A stretch of 64,000 bases of DNA, from the NCBI GenBank assembly GCA_933228895.1, contig OW121847.1:88825656-88889655 (forward strand), in the 5' to 3' direction. The stretch is from Platycnemis pennipes (taxonomy: Eukaryota; Arthropoda; Insecta; Odonata; Platycnemididae). Shown here piece by piece: positions 12,601-26,994 of this stretch (within the stretch, counting starts at the first letter, position 1; every line of letters starts with the position of its first letter). Position numbers and translations under genes: made by a program. Under the pieces are notes generated by a model, which had not been told where the DNA came from, did no database searches, and worked only from the letters and a program-made list of their open reading frames with translations.

Positions 12601-15600
12601 CAGCTAAATTTTATTTACATATTTATGAATTCTAATTCATTTGCATTGAATTAAATTTCAATAAAAGTGCATTATCATTCCTGGTTATAATAAACGTTAT
12701 GTAAGTATTCGTTTTGTAATATCCTTCAAAAAACAAATCTATTACTGTTGAGTGCTTATCTTACATGAATCATTAATTGTTCATGAATTTGCAGTAATTT
12801 TGGGAAGACACATCATAAATAACTATGTATGGCCCCTAAAATATAATGCTAAACATAATAAGACTCACACATTCCATCTGATGCAGCATGTTGTAAATTA
12901 AATAATTCAAATTAATGCAACACATGTAGGTACTAGGTATCAAAAGAATAACATGTACTATAGTAGGTTGTAGTAGGTGATTCAACTGTTATATAATCTG
13001 GCAGGTAGTTAATGAGTAAATGCAAAAACTTACAAATTATAAAATTTAAATAACTGTACGAAATTAGTTTTTAGCCTAATCTACGCAAAACAAGCAAAAA
13101 GAACACCTATAAACAATTCGGAATTCAAGCCCACAGTCCTTGTCTAAAGGTTGACTATCGCAACCGAAGCAAAGTAAAGCATTCATCTCTAAGTCTGAGC
13201 AAATAAATGTATGGCAATTAGCCTTTATGGCGGGGCAATTTACGGTGACTGAGACAGGAAAAGTCATTATTATTCCTAACAAACACAGTCTGAAAAATTG
13301 ATTCCATTTATAATTTTGGGAAACTCAGAACTTAAATTTGTCTTGCCATAAGATACAGGAGTGGGACCGCCTGGAATAAACCCATATTCATCGCTAGTTT
13401 GCAACTTCTCCATCAGCTACATGGTGTTCCGGCATTTCATTAACGAGTTATAAATAATGTTCGGGCCCATTAGGGTGTAGAGACGTTTTTAGCAACATAA
13501 TTCCCTACATTTTCAACCGCTTGTTAATAAACTTTTTAACGGAAGAGTAATAAAACATTGAAAAGATTTGCAAGCCGCAACTAAGCAAAACTTGTGATTG
13601 TAGAAATAAATAATAAGAGATTTAGGGCATAATAAAACTGAATATTATTTGTGATAGTAAATCGCTTATTTTATTGCTTATAATAAGAAAATTAAAAACT
13701 TAGTCTACTTCGCATAAAATTGAATTGCATGCTAACATTTTTAATGATCGACACTTGGTGAGTTGCTATGCAGTAAATAAAATCGAAGGTTGGCAAGTTT
13801 ACTTTGTGGAATACAGACATAGTAAAAATAAAAGTACTTGTTTATTCCACAATTTATTTTTTTTACTATGCCATACAGTACTTTTATGGAGACCAGACTA
13901 CAAAGGAAAACTCTGCAACTCTGTATTTCAATTCGAATCATCCAGATTAAAGCCTAGCACTCCAACAAGCATAAAAGCAATAGCAACGCGCGTATGAATA
14001 ATGAATGGGCCATAGTTTGTGGTTTTATAACCACAAGATATCAAAGGAGTCAAGTGATGTGAGTGCGAACGAGAGTAAATTTGGGTTGTTAGGTGCCTCA
14101 ACGGCATATATTATATAGCACCAACTAATCTATGATCTGATTCCTAAGATTCATCATGAGTCCCAACACATCATCTAGCCCCTTGGATTTTAACCTGCGG
14201 CCTTTGGGTTATCGAAATAGTAAACTGGCCTCCGTGGCCGGCAGCCTAAACGAGTTGATAATTTGTGGGTAGGGAGACAGTTTTTGACTTCCACTTAAAT
14301 TCTGTCCCACTTCGGAGTGCAACTGCCTGCAATCGGATTCCTCCCTTTCTTTTGAGGGCGGACGCCGCCGCCGCGGCTTGGCACGTGATGGATGTCAAGT
14401 TTTTTTCCTACAGGGATCAAGTTGAGGGAAAGTTTTAGGAAGGTTCCTTCTGAAACTTGAGAAACATAGTCTATCGGGTTATATGGATCCACCTTTTTAT
14501 CTCAAAACATAGAACACTATCTCACAACAGTTTTCAAATCCGAAAATATCATTGATAAGGTAGTGTTATGTTCACTATCTGTGCGCAATAGGGGAAGAAA
14601 TTATTGCAATAGTGGTAGAGCAGTTTGTTTCTCTACGCAAACAATCACTTTTCAGAAATGTCTGATCGTCAGAAATAGTTTGGTTATATTTTAACAAAAT
14701 GAGACCTATCCCTCATTTTAATACGATACCTCCGGTCAGTATAACAATGCTCTCTCTACTGGACTACCGCGCTGTCATTAAACAAGTTCGGTGGTAAATG
14801 AAATGATAGTTGGTAGCGTGGTGTTTTTAATTAAGATTCAGTCTTGCATCTGCATTTTGATGTGGTAAATATAGCATCAGGTGAATGAAACTCAGAAAAG
14901 CCATCGTGTGATATAGCGGAAGATAATTTTATTCAGTGATTACGAAGGAATAGGCACTTGGTTGGAAGGGAATTCAGCGTCTTGGCTGCAATCCTGTGTC
15001 GGAGGAGGGGTGCAGGGTAAGAGGGTTGCGCCAAAGGGCTCGAGTTACACAGTACTGTAGCCCATGCATTTAGCGACACCGAGACTGAATGGGGAGGTGC
15101 GTGCAATATCCTTGGCAATTAGCACAGCAATATTGTGTTCCCTTGACAATGAATACCCCTGTATTGCTTACACATCTTGCTCCTCGATTTTACGAAACGT
15201 ATGGGTCACAATACGGCGGAGCCCTGCGACCCCTTGAGAGTGCACTCCCTCCGAACCTCCCCTTCCATCCTCCCGGCAATATTGCACTCAGGGCACTGAA
15301 ATTATCTATTCTCACCTCCCACTTTACCGAAAAGAAATTATATATATATATGCAAAACAAATTCCATTGATAACGTATTTTCATTCGAATTTTGGGTCTA
15401 AAAAGAGGAAATAATGGAAAAATGACCTATATAATTTCAGAGGCTTGAGAAAATACCTTCTTATGGGAGGAATAATAAGACGGTTAGTTATATCTTCCGG
15501 CCTATTACTTAAATGTTTTCCGCTAGAACTGGAACACAAAAGAAAGCCCAGAAAAACTTCAGGCTGGGCAACATAATCCACAAACTTCGGAGATGTGGTA

Positions 15601-16950
15601 ATGTTGGTGGAAGTTATTTGAAAATCTAAATTTTCTCAGCGCTAAGTTCTTCCTCCTCTAGCGTTCTCCTAGCGTTTCTCACATTTTTCTTCTGCAGGTA
15701 AGAACCTTTATGAAACTGTTTCGGAAATTCCCTCATCGTTGTAACTAAATAATAGCTAGGTAACGTAAATATATGCCAGTTGTAGCTTCTTCGCCTTGTC
15801 TTGAAGTTCGAGCAGGATAATACTAAAACCATAGAAAAGAGAACGATATCAGGTTCAACCACAGTCACTTAGTACTAATGCATCTGATTCTATTTTTTAT
15901 AATTTTGTGTGTTTTAAACCAATGCGGTTGAATTATAATCATATTAAAAATCTAAAAATTTTAACATATATTGTAAAACCTCCGAATATCTCAATTGCAG
16001 GAAATAGTAGAAAAATAAATAGCGCAAAACCATCTCATGAAGTCTTCGGGAATACTGAAATGCGCGAAACTGAAGCGATTGCATGAGATTATAAAGGTAA
16101 AAAATTGGTGGCAAAACCTTGTCTATAATGAACGGGAATGAGCTTAGGCTGGTAAGTTTTCAATTACAAGTTTGGATATGGATGTTAACAGGATACTGGA
16201 AATATAGAGGGGTGAAGGAAGAATCGTTTTTAATATCATCTGATCTGCATCCAATTTGAATTATTTGCTATTGAATTGTTGGAAATCTCAGGTACTGGTC
16301 GACCTTGCTTCTCCATGTAGAGGCATGGGCAAATGTGGGACTGTAATTTCCACGCCAATCACAATTGGTTCGTATTGCTAGCGCGTGCAACCCTCTCCGT
16401 CAATAGACGCCCCTATTGCACCAATGCTCTCTCATTTGAACTGCATCAAGGTTTACCAGGCAGGTGCTTGCTCGTGAGTGGAGAGCTTCACAATTTCCGG
16501 GTGCCAATGGGAAAGAACTGGAGCGCCTGCCTTGAGCTAGGACGCCCACCGCAAATCTGGACCTATTTCCATTGGGGAGGAGGGGAGACGCAAATCAGGG
16601 TTACGTTCCAACATTGTAATCGTGTCTGACTGCTTGGCACGCATGCAAAGATAGGCGTTTTTAGTATTTGAATTGAATGTTGTGAGACCTCGCTTCTAGT
16701 ACGTCATCATGCATGAAACATTTTTTGAACGAGGACGGAGTGAATTCACTTGTTCTCAATCTTTTTTTTTTTTCGTGTCATGAGTTTTTCGAGATTTTCT
16801 ATTTTTTTCAATTGCACTTCATGAACTCCCTCCGTCTTGAGGTCCGCAAAGATCTTAAATATTTTATGGTAATAATTAGGGTGCATACTGATTAGATGTA
16901 TGGAATAAATGTACATAAAAATCTAGTGTTTTATAATATTATTCATTTAT
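9660..16950. other. Long gene-free stretch
   Basis: AT-rich with pyrimidine-rich patches (11,300-11,700, including a GA run near 11,575-11,590), a GC-richer patch near 14,340-14,390, a short TA run near 15,345, and a GC-richer patch with CCAATCACAATTGG near 16,350. The longest frames (129 codons at 11319-11708; 98 at 16333-16629) have biased composition or no recognisable similarity. No exon or RNA gene supported. Confidence 0.4.
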
Positions 16951-16980
16951 TTTCACTCCGCGGGGCCTACCTTTTGTAAG

Positions 16981-17331
16981 CCAAAATTGATTGGGAAAAA
17001 AGACAAAACAACAAAATCGACCGAGTAAGTAACGAGGAAGTATTAAGAAGAGTGTTAGAAAAGAGAAGTCTGCTGAAAACTCGAAAAAGAACAAGGTACA
17101 ACTTAATCGGCCATATCATGAGACACGATGGCCTGATGAAGACAATCGTCGAGGGTAAAGTGAACGGGAAAATTGGAAAAGTCAGGCCTCGTATGAGATA
17201 CATGGAACAGGTAGTGAGGGATGTAAAAGAGAAGAATTACGTCACAATGAAAAGGTTGGCCGACAAAAAAATTGAGTGGAAAGCTGCGTCAAACCAATCC
17301 TAGGATTGTTGACCAATGATGATGATGATGA
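16981..17331 (+). mobile_element. Non-LTR retrotransposon, 3' end of the reverse-transcriptase ORF
   Basis: The translation carries NLIGHIMRHDGLMKTIVEG, RPRMRYMEQVVRDVK and KIEWKAASNQS, the C-terminal region of an endonuclease/RT-type LINE. It is followed by GACCAATGATGATGATGATG, a (TGA)n tail. It is 5'-truncated. The same family recurs on the minus strand at 32797, 34655 and 40946. Confidence 0.85.
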
Positions 17332-20300
17332 ATATCGAAAAATATATTTCATTGTGTAACTCAGGAGTGAAATTGCTTTCCGATGATTTGTAACGATTTA
17401 ACTTATGCTTTAAGGCTTTTGAGTATTTATTAGCAGTTTCAAACTTCGATTCCGGTTGAGTTTACTATAAAAATTCTGTATGTTTTAAAATTCGTCACTG
17501 ATACTGGATATGCCATTAGGTAACTTGTTTCCACTGCACATGGGTAGTTAATATCTAACCATGGTCTAATAAGCCGTGTGTAATTTCACGACGGGCAGAA
17601 TGAGCCTAAATCCCGTTAGTAACGTTATCTGTCAAGTTATGATCACTTAATAGTTATGCATGAGAGGAAAGGGAACGTAGGTAGTTTCAGCGTGAACTCT
17701 GAGCAATAGCTTCCTCGCATCAAAGGTTGCCATCTTCAATTAATTCTGCGCCCATGCAAATACAGAGGCACCTTACGTGTTTGACATCTCTCGTGATCGG
17801 AAGTGGTGTCTCGAGGCCTCCAGCGCAACATTACGCGAAGCGCAATTTCCAAGTAATTTGTACGAGTCTGGCAACGTGGAGATAAACAGGTATCGCTTTG
17901 GGAGGTATTTAGATTACCTATTTGAAAGCAGTGATGTTTGCTTAACCTCACACTATAACTTTCCATCACAAAATACATTAAATATTTGAGTTTTTAGGTA
18001 GAGAAACATTCCTCAATTCGGAGATAACCGGATAGATAATGCGATATGACTCATTGCCAGACGATAGGGTACCTTAATTCAATACTAATAATGGTTTTCT
18101 TCTAAAATTCCCAAGGGGTAATTTTCAAAGGTGTGAAGCGATTACCTATTACCTTTCAAAACCTGTGTATTCAAAATTCATTATGAAGTATTTAATAGAA
18201 TTCTCTTCCAATATAAGTAATTTTATCAATGATCTAACAGGATTATCATTTTTATGTATTAAAAAATAACTATAGTGCCATCAACAACTGACAACCAAGT
18301 AGGCATATAAAATAATTTGTTAAAATCCTAAAAATTTATTGAAATTACATATTTTCTCACAAACCACAAACTACAATGTCTACATTGGCCAGAAATAAAA
18401 TTGAAATGTAATTTAAAGGTAATAGCAAGTAAATCTGGTATTAATAAAGTCGTACAATGTAGGAGTTGAAGTAGGTACTAATTTCATTATGGACTTTCTT
18501 TTCCTCGTCGACAACTGCTCTTAGAGATGGCTAGAAGCAAGTCCTCTGAATCGTTGACACATTAACCTGCAGGCCCTCTCGTCAGACTTGAGAAATCCAC
18601 TCAGAATTTTCCGTAGCAGTAATAATTTAAAGTTTCACTGAGCAGCGTCAGCGAGTCGTACCCGCTCGCTCCTAAAAACTCGACGAACAACAAACCCGGG
18701 TGAGAAAAGATTTCAGTCAGCGCACTCGCTTGAAGTTTTTTCATTTCCCTCCCGAGTTTCACCTACTTCTGGCAATCGAGGCAACTTCGTGCGGAATCAC
18801 AACCTCGACATTCACATCCTCTCTTCCTCGTTCCCCCGTGCCCCCTTCCCTCACGACGCATCCCTTATCACCTCGGCTTAAAGGGGCGACATCCCTCTCG
18901 TCTCCGGCTCGCCTCTTCCCCCTCCTGTTTTTATGATCCACGGCTACGAGCCGTCGTTCTTCCCCCATTCGCCTTCCTCGCGCTATTCTCTCGCCCGTGT
19001 TCACTCTCCTTATCCCCGCTTCGTTCAAACGTCACCTTATTCCCATCCCTATCTCCCATTCGGTTCCTTCAATCTTACACCCCCCCCCCCAACACTCCCT
19101 TAGGGCTATAAAACCCGATTACGATCCTTCGCTCCCTAAACTCCGCCCATATCATGACGAAAATGAGAGGCATTCCGCTTTCCCCTCACATATTATCGCC
19201 TTCTTTTCCTTCCTACATCATCCAGTATCATCTGAGAGGTCGCAGGTGATTACTTTTCTCATATAGGTATATATTTCAGGCGTCCAACGGAAGCTACGTG
19301 GATATTTATTTCAATTTTCCTCTCCTCATCTTTGACCTAGTGAGAGATGTTCCAGTAGAATATTCCATGTGTTTTCGTACTTGACGTAGGTACGATTAAC
19401 TTGGAAAGAAAACGTTTTTTTCAGGCGTCCGCATAGCCTTAGATATCCAGGTAGTGAGGCAGGTAAGTGTTTTGTCATGTACTTTATACCTTTCTATATT
19501 ACTTAAACATATGTTTGGTGTAAAGGATGATTTGTTTGGTTCAATGAACAAAAACGTAATACAGGTATACATATCATAAATGGTGACTCATTAACAATCA
19601 CGCATTTCAATCTGCAGCGTGAAAATACAATATAGTGTATTTGAGAGAGGAAACTTCCTGTAGACCGCATATGACATCTCACTTTCATTAGTAGCCCAAA
19701 TATGAAATAACAGATCTTCCATCCATGTATTGGACACCTTCCCACAGTACTACAAATCATTGTTACCGAGAGAATATCGCTCACATAATAAAAAAAACTC
19801 TCTTCTCTGTCAGTACAGAACCGTGCATTTTAATGCACCTTGCTTATAAATGATGGAATAAGGTGAAATACTGTCTCTCTATCTCTCAACTCACTACAGA
19901 CTTGATCAATGTGGGACAAAAATAATCCTTTGTAAAGTGGTCCTGAAGTGAGTTGTTTCCGTTACATGGAAAGCAGAAGTCGGATTCCGAGAAGGTCCTA
20001 CAGAATATTGGACTGGAATGGGGAATAGTTAATAAGAGACAGGAGATCTATTGAGGAGCAAGATGAAAGAAGAAAAGATGAAGCCGGGCAGCTGAATTGT
20101 ACGTATGGAAAGTGAGGTAGCGGAAAGGAAGCCATTGCCATTCAAATGATGAATGCTGTTTTTTCAAGAGGGGGAAATGTATACCGAGGGAAAATATTCA
20201 AATTCAATAAAGCCTTTGCTTCTTGTCGCCAAAGGAACCCTTTCAAAAACGCAACCCAGAATGGAAGGATAGAAGTATGATTAGTGTACAACAAATTCAA

Positions 20301-22920
20301 TGAACTTGAAGAAGGACTGATTTAATTTGCAAATAAATAACAAATCACTCAGTTGTGGAGGAGAGTCATTTTGGGAGAATATTTTTTCCTATATTATTCA
20401 TTGTGAATATGTCATTCCAGCGCGTAGCAATTGCCCATTGTTGACCATTCTTTTAAGGGAAAGTCATAAATCCAGAATTAATGTAATTCCAGCAAGAGTA
20501 GTTATCTAAGGTGGAGGAAATACAGGAAGGAGGTGAAAGTTCAAGATCACTTTTGACGCAGAAAATCAAGGTGAGCCACAGAAAATCCCGGGCTGTTGAT
20601 TCATGATGAACATTCATCATTCAGATTACCGGCGTTCACAATTCCTAATGAGAGCATTCGAATACATCCTCGAAAGATTAAAAAAGAAGTTACCTGGTAT
20701 CTGTCGCACAATTCACTTAAGGGGTTGGGAAGCCTAATTCCTAATGAAGCATGAAAATGTTTTCATGTGCCAGATTTAAATATGGGACTACATGTTTTTT
20801 TGTGAATATATCTACATGTTTTATATGCCCGAGTACGCTTTCATGAAAGCAATGCTCAAACAGGATCCAACTCCAATGAACCATACAAGTATAAATGCCC
20901 TACACATACATCAAAATGTGTCATTAAATTAATAAAAAAAACAAATATTTTAGGAGATTAGTTGTGCAAGGTCTCTGATACTCTAAGAAAATATACACCG
21001 TACTATTCCTTTTAAAGAGTATTTCGGTCTCGAGTGCCTCTGAGAAATAACTTTCATTCATTATGTTTTGGATATAGGCGTTATATATTTCCCCGCTGCC
21101 GAACCACGTTTGAGGAAAGGAATTCTCTCCTCATAATATGGAACTTCAGCCAATGGTGATAAATACTCACAAAACAAAGCCTTCGTATCGATTTCTTCAT
21201 CACGGTGCATCCTGGTTGCGACTTACAAGAGAAAGATTAAATCGCTTAATCCGCTTAGGGTGCAGCAAGCGTCCAAAACCTTTCCATCAATGGCAATAAT
21301 ATCATCCCTTTAATCACCAGTTCGCGCAAGATTGTTTTCCTTTTTGTGATGAATTGCTTAATTTTCGCCGACGCCCACCAGCTGCCGTCCGTTTCTCCTT
21401 TTCCGCCCTCCCTCTCTCCTTACGATGGTCGGAGCCAAAGAGGGGAACATCCGAACGTGCCATAAAGTGCCCTTCACCCTGAAAATCCAATTCTCTTTAC
21501 GGCAGGAGATGCTCCTGGGTGTTTAATTAAGGCGTGGGATGAGATTGATGTGTGGCGGCTGATTGCCGGACCCCTGAGACCCACGGGGGAGGGGGAGCGG
21601 ATCTCGGTGGTTCGTTTAATTTTCGCGCCCTTTCATCTTTATTCCCTGGCATCCTGCTTTCCTCCCCTCGCCCCTAGAACTCTTTCCATCTGGATGGCAA
21701 GCGCGAATCACGCATCGCCGCTGTCTTTGACTATGGGCCATCAAACCATACCTCCCTCCCGCCACTCGCGTAAATACAACGTTGATAGTGAGAGCAAACT
21801 AGATCCCACGGGTATAAGATATCACACGAGAGCTCGGGGACGAACTACATCCTTCGCGCAGTTGGTAAAATTAAAATCTTGTTTAATGCCTCCTCACAAT
21901 GGATTTTCACGCATATTAAGAACGAGGTGGGGGCAAAGAGGGAAGGGATTCTGAGGCCTACGTAGAGAGGGTTTTTATGGGTATGAATGGGTTTTTATCA
22001 GTTCGTGATAAAAGTTAAGTATTTAAGGGATATTTTGATGGCTGAAACTAATACGCTGGGAAGTTTGAAAGTAAACAAGAGAGTGTAAATGGTGAGAAGG
22101 TGTGGTGGAAGGAGTTGGAAAGGAGAGAAGCAGAACCTATCCTAAAATATCCTATATTTTGAATTACTTCCTAAATTTTTAGGGAAAAAATGGAAGGAAA
22201 TGCAAGCGGTTAAAGAAACATTTAAAATATAGCTGATAAAGAGTACCTACTAAATCAGTAAAGCATTTCTCTAATATACTCAGAAATTCAAGTTATTAGC
22301 CGGAGTGGTATTTACAGTAGATGGACATCGAAATGCATAATTATAGATGACGAAATATATCTAAAATTAATTGAAACTTGGTTATATTTCACCATCTATA
22401 AGTATGTATCTTGATGTTAATATTCCTAAACTACTATTTCTGCTGCTAAAGGTGGACTATTCTCAGTAAATTAAATGTATCGTTACTGCTTTAGTGCCAC
22501 TGATTGGTGCAGGTATTAGGTCACAGGTAAAGAAATTACATTTAACTAGTGGTACTTCTCCCAGTTGGTCCCAAAATACCGCAAAAAATCTCCAATCTGG
22601 ATACTTTTAAAGGTAATCTGAAAAGATAAGGAATATATTTGTGAATGTTCACTTTGAAAAATGATTCCTTTTTCATTGATGAGATATTTTTAAAGCCGCA
22701 TTTAATATTTTTTTCATCGTGACTTTGGAACAACTTTATAGCCCGTGAAGCACCCCCTGCAAATCAACTGGTATTCTCTTTCAATGTATACAGAGCATAT
22801 AGGTATTTATTATGTTTATTTGTAAAGGATCAATGTGTAGAAATTAACATTGGCTTAGTTCTATTACTTGTGACGGCGTATCTCCAAACTCATACATGGA
22901 TTTCAGTTATACTAGAAGAG
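17332..22920. other. Long gene-free stretch
   Basis: AT-rich apart from two GC/pyrimidine-rich patches (18,640-19,250 and 21,360-21,960), where open frames up to 134 codons arise from low-complexity composition. These patches could be promoter or 5' UTR sequence of an unseen gene; I see no TATA, coding exon or splice chain to support that. Confidence 0.35.
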
Positions 22921-22924
22921 GTTA

Positions 22925-23010
22925 TGGTTTGTTGTGTTGGCTTGAGCACTCTTCCCGCACCTCAAAAGCCCGGGTGCAAATCGCATGATTTTTCACTGGG
23001 ATATCGATTC
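22925..23010 (+). mobile_element. Old SINE head relic
   Basis: A diverged match to the SINE head: TTGGCTTGAGCACTCTTCCC, then CCCGGGTGCAAATC in the B-box position, then ATTTTTCACTGGG, equivalent to the ATTTTTCAGTGG of the better copies. Heavily mutated and truncated. Confidence 0.45.
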
Positions 23011-23255
23011 TTAATTGAAAATTATGTAGAAAGCACTGATCTTTTTTGTACGTACTAAACTCTGAATCCATCAAAATGATCATGATAGGATAATATTGCC
23101 GGTGATTATACGCATATTTATGCATTTATTCATATGGTGATTATATGCATATGTCCACCATTCCAGGGGATTTTATTTTCTGTTGAACAATTGCTCCTCT
23201 GTGAACTATCTATGTTCTAGTAGAATAATAGATTTAGGGGTGGCTTTGAAGAATG

Positions 23256-23525
23256 TTACTCCACTACCTTAGTCTTGCCAAATAATATCATCTCACCTTG
23301 GCAGCTATCAGTCCCTCCTGTAGGAGCAGTACCAATTTTAATTCCTTCAGTCCTCATTAAATCATCCATATCATTTGAAACATTTTTCTTCACTGCTGGT
23401 AAAGAGGTTGTCTCATTAAATGCATTGCTTGTAAACCGTGGGTCTAAAAAGGACGCCCTGGAAAGAATTGGATTGTATTTCACTTTGTGGAAACGCAAAG
23501 CTAGTGACGGCAAAAGAGACTCCAT
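23256..23525 (-). pseudogene. hAT-type transposase fragment
   Basis: The 89-codon frame includes LSRASFLDPRF and continues TSNAFNETTS. The LDPRF motif and its surroundings are typical of the region before the dimerisation domain in BED-finger hAT transposases. There is no DNA-binding domain and no C-terminal dimerisation domain here, so it is a remnant. Confidence 0.6.
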
Positions 23526-24412
23526 CAGGCTTCCTCAATGACCTGGTCAGGGATTTTTGTATTGGAAGAGGAGGGTCTCAAGGGTGTCCTATGACAATTA
23601 GTCGGCTCCAAGGAGTGCGCCCTCCCAAAAAGCAGCCCTCTTTTCGATAGCTGCTCGAAGGGAGGCCCTAGAAGATGCGTGGCTTAGATTTTCGTGACTA
23701 CGGCTCTTGATAAAATCATGATCTGAATCTTAATGCAGCTCTAAGTTACAATTGCCGTCAACACCATCGATATTTCTTATTCTATTACAACCGGTTTATC
23801 AGTATTATTCTGGTGGAATAAATGCGTTCCAACAAAGGCTTTTGTCGTAATTCGTAGTAAGAAATGATTTGTGTATAAAATATTTGAGGCATTAATGACT
23901 ATTGTTATCAGAATTGATTCATATGTTTACGATCGGTGATGTCATGATTGTAGTTGATTACGTGACCCCTTTCTTGAAAATTAGAGAAGTGTCTGGAGGC
24001 GTGACTAAAAGCTATGAAAATGCGTTGCTATTGTAAATGGCTAAAATAATTATAGACAACTGATACATGCAGATTTGAATAAGAAGAGAAAAACATCGAA
24101 AATTATTATGAAATACAAGTATAAATGTTGTAACTCAAGAGGATAATAAATGAGGAACAATCACGGCGGAAACAAATAGAATCCTCTATGAATTCTATAC
24201 AATCCTCCCACTTTCTCGTACTCGTATGGTTCTTTTTTTGAAGGTATATTCGTCAGCAATTCATACCGTAAGTGTAGGCTATTTTTTCATACTGAAAATA
24301 AATTTACTTAGTAAATAAAATTATTTAGGAGATTATTAGGAATATGTTTAATGTCTCAAAAACATTCGTAGACGCACTGGCCAAAACTATAGGAGTTTTC
24401 TCAAATGTGAAG

Positions 24413-24640
24413 GCCCCGGTTGGGGAACCGACAGTCCCCACTTGAGTACCGGGTGGAAGGCATTCCATGTTAAATCTCTGGCCGGCGTATGAGACGCTAA
24501 ACCTTGGATCCCTTGGTGTTTTTTCTTAGGAGCAGGCTAATACCGTGACCGCTTTTTCCGCTACTTCTCAACTCCCTGAAAATCCCTTCTCTGCCATGCA
24601 TACACTGATTCGGAACCCGGCTCATGTATGGCTTGAATCT
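24413..24640 (+). mobile_element. SINE body relic, 5' truncated
   Basis: Matches the SINE body from CCCCACTTGAGTACCGGGTG through a diverged GAGACGCTAAACCTTGGATC and CCTGAAAATCCC. It lacks the tRNA-like head and has many substitutions, so it is an older copy. Confidence 0.55.
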
Positions 24641-25283
24641 CAGGTCAGTTGTACCTACTTATTTCTGTTGACATATGTTGTCTCCACCTTCCTTGCCCAC
24701 TTCGTGCTTGTCATTTTGTTCTTCCTAGGTGAGGATCAATGAGTCAAAAGAGGAAGAGCAACAAATAAGTGGGGACAAGGAGATATGATTGGCGCAAAGC
24801 GGAGGGAATAAAAGGAGCCGGTGGACAAGTACATGGAAAGAAGCGGAGGGTAGGTCGTTGAAGAGGAAATGTGAAGAAATGAAGGAGAAATTATCGTCCT
24901 GCTCTCAAAGGTTAGAGTGTTTTCAGGTATTACGAATTACAACTGGTAATGTTTATCAAGGACAGGACGGGTAATTTAGCAAAAAGGCACCTCACTTTGC
25001 TATCGACGCCCAATCAACCTCTATAGCATCCTCAACCACAACCCTTTCCTCATTCCAGTCATCACTCGTATCCCCGACCACCATCCGAGAAATGCGGAAG
25101 GCCAAAATGTAAAATATAGAATAGGAAAATATTTATTGTCCTGGGAACATTTGCTCCCATGGGGCAAGATTTTGCATATCAACATATCTTAGTTCAGTTA
25201 AAACATGTAACATCCTCCTCCCGAATACCAGTTACTGCAGCCTCTACACTAAAAACGCCTACCCCATAGAAGTTTCTAGCACA

Positions 25284-25804
25284 TGCACCTCCACAAATGC
25301 TGTAAACCTATTGCAATGTAAACACTGCCCTTCATTTTACATAGCTGAATGCACCAGCCCCTATCCATCTGTATAAATAACCGCAGAGCATCATGCAAAA
25401 CAAACTCGGGCCTCTCAAATTTCCCCGTTCCAACTCATGCACAAAACATTGAAAAATTTCAACGAATGCTTAACAGACTCCATAGTCCATGCATTGCCAC
25501 CCAAAGCACCAAACATTGCAGTTCTTACCATAAAAATGGCAACCATATGGATCCTCAGAGACTCCACTCCCTCCCAGCCCCCCTGCGTCGGTGTTATTCT
25601 GTAAGTATAATCATCATCATCACTCCTCTTTCTCTTACCCCTCGCCCCACACTCCCTCTCCCCTACGCGCCTCTCCTCAGCCCTCCAGCACCAGACCCAG
25701 AAACAGTGGTGGACGATAAGACAACGGAGACAGAAGAATTCGATCGCCCTAGTACTTCAGACCTTTCTCACAAGGTGAGCGTGGGCAACTTCGTGTTCAG
25801 CTGA
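25284..25804 (+). pseudogene. Penelope-like element remnant (GIY-YIG endonuclease region)
   Basis: One frame reads CTSTNAVNLLQCKHCPSFYI; after a frameshift near 25360 the next frame reads PLSICINNRRASCK and then HAQNIEKFQRML. This follows the C-x-x-C...FYIGET...L-x-x-RIN-x-HR pattern of the GIY-YIG domain at the C-terminus of Penelope-like retroelements. A proline/serine-rich open tail follows to 25804. Frameshifted and lacking a reverse transcriptase, so not active. Confidence 0.5.
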
Positions 25805-26103
25805 CTTCGAACTTCGGGTATTGCTTATGTTTTCTGCGACTTCCGTTGTCCAATTTGATGTATTCTCCCTATACGCGAAGACCCTTCATATGACCTTCTA
25901 CCATAATCCCAAAATGCTCCGCTAACCTTCCCAACTACCTGCGGACACACGGCTGGAAAAGCAGCGCGAAGGTTTCCGGTTCAGTGATTCTCACCATGAG
26001 AATAAGTCTGGTGCTCATGAAATATCTAGGATATGGCGGGGCAAAGCACACTTAAGTCGAGCCCAAAGGTCCAAACATTGTCCTTATTTGAGAATGGGAA
26101 AAT

Positions 26104-26214
26104 GTGGCTCAAATAGCGAAGGACATTAAAATTGACCGTAAAACCTTTTATAATTGGCTTAAAAGAGACCTAGAAGATGACGATTTGTTAGAATTTTATT
26201 TTAAGCTGCTATAA
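26104..26214 (+). pseudogene. Short helix-turn-helix fragment, possibly transposase
   Basis: After a stop, the frame reads EWENVAQIAKDIKIDRKTFY then NWLKRDLEDDD, with a stop 36 codons on. The spacing fits a homeodomain-like HTH as found at the N-terminus of many transposases. The rest of any ORF is missing. Confidence 0.35.
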
Positions 26215-26994
26215 GTGTTGTATTGAAAGTAACCATAACTGTGCATTCCACATTTATTCCTCGCCCTATCAAGTTTTGACTCATCACAAAAACATTACTT
26301 ACAAAATAAACGAGCACGTACGCACTACAACTTCAATATGTTTTATCTTATTCAATTACTCTTAATACACGCTCAATATCTTATACCGCTTGTCTGAAAA
26401 TTTCTATATGATATCATAAATGCAGGCATATGTTTTTAATCAAAACGGAGTGCGTTTGCCCTATTTGAGAACTAGAAATCAGTTTATCCCTTAACTAAAA
26501 CAAAACTCATTAAAAAATAACCACATTGGTGTATAATATAACCTGCTTTTCATGACACTGATCGTATTAAACTTTCTTTCATTTCAATTTATCATTAACT
26601 TACATTTTTTTTCTGTATTATCGCCGAGTAATAAAACTTCAGTCAGTAATAATATAGGTCGAATGAAAGTAGCTTTTGGTAATGTAGTAAGTTATCGGTT
26701 TTTGCTTAACCTACCTAATATTGAAGGTGTATCAATTCTAATTGTTAATTTATCAGCTTGCAACTTGAACATTAATGGTAATAAGGAACTGCCCGGACTA
26801 ATGCTTTTCTGTCAATGCTGTTGATTCTCTGCCAATCTATGACCATTCCAATTAGGAATTAGTTACTCCTACGTATACCATTTCAATCCAGAGAAGGGTA
26901 ATGTCATCTCACCCATCCTCCCGGTGTACTCTTAATCTTTGATGTTGAGTTTGTTATTCTTGCCTAGTATAGACAGTGTGAGATAACAGATAGA

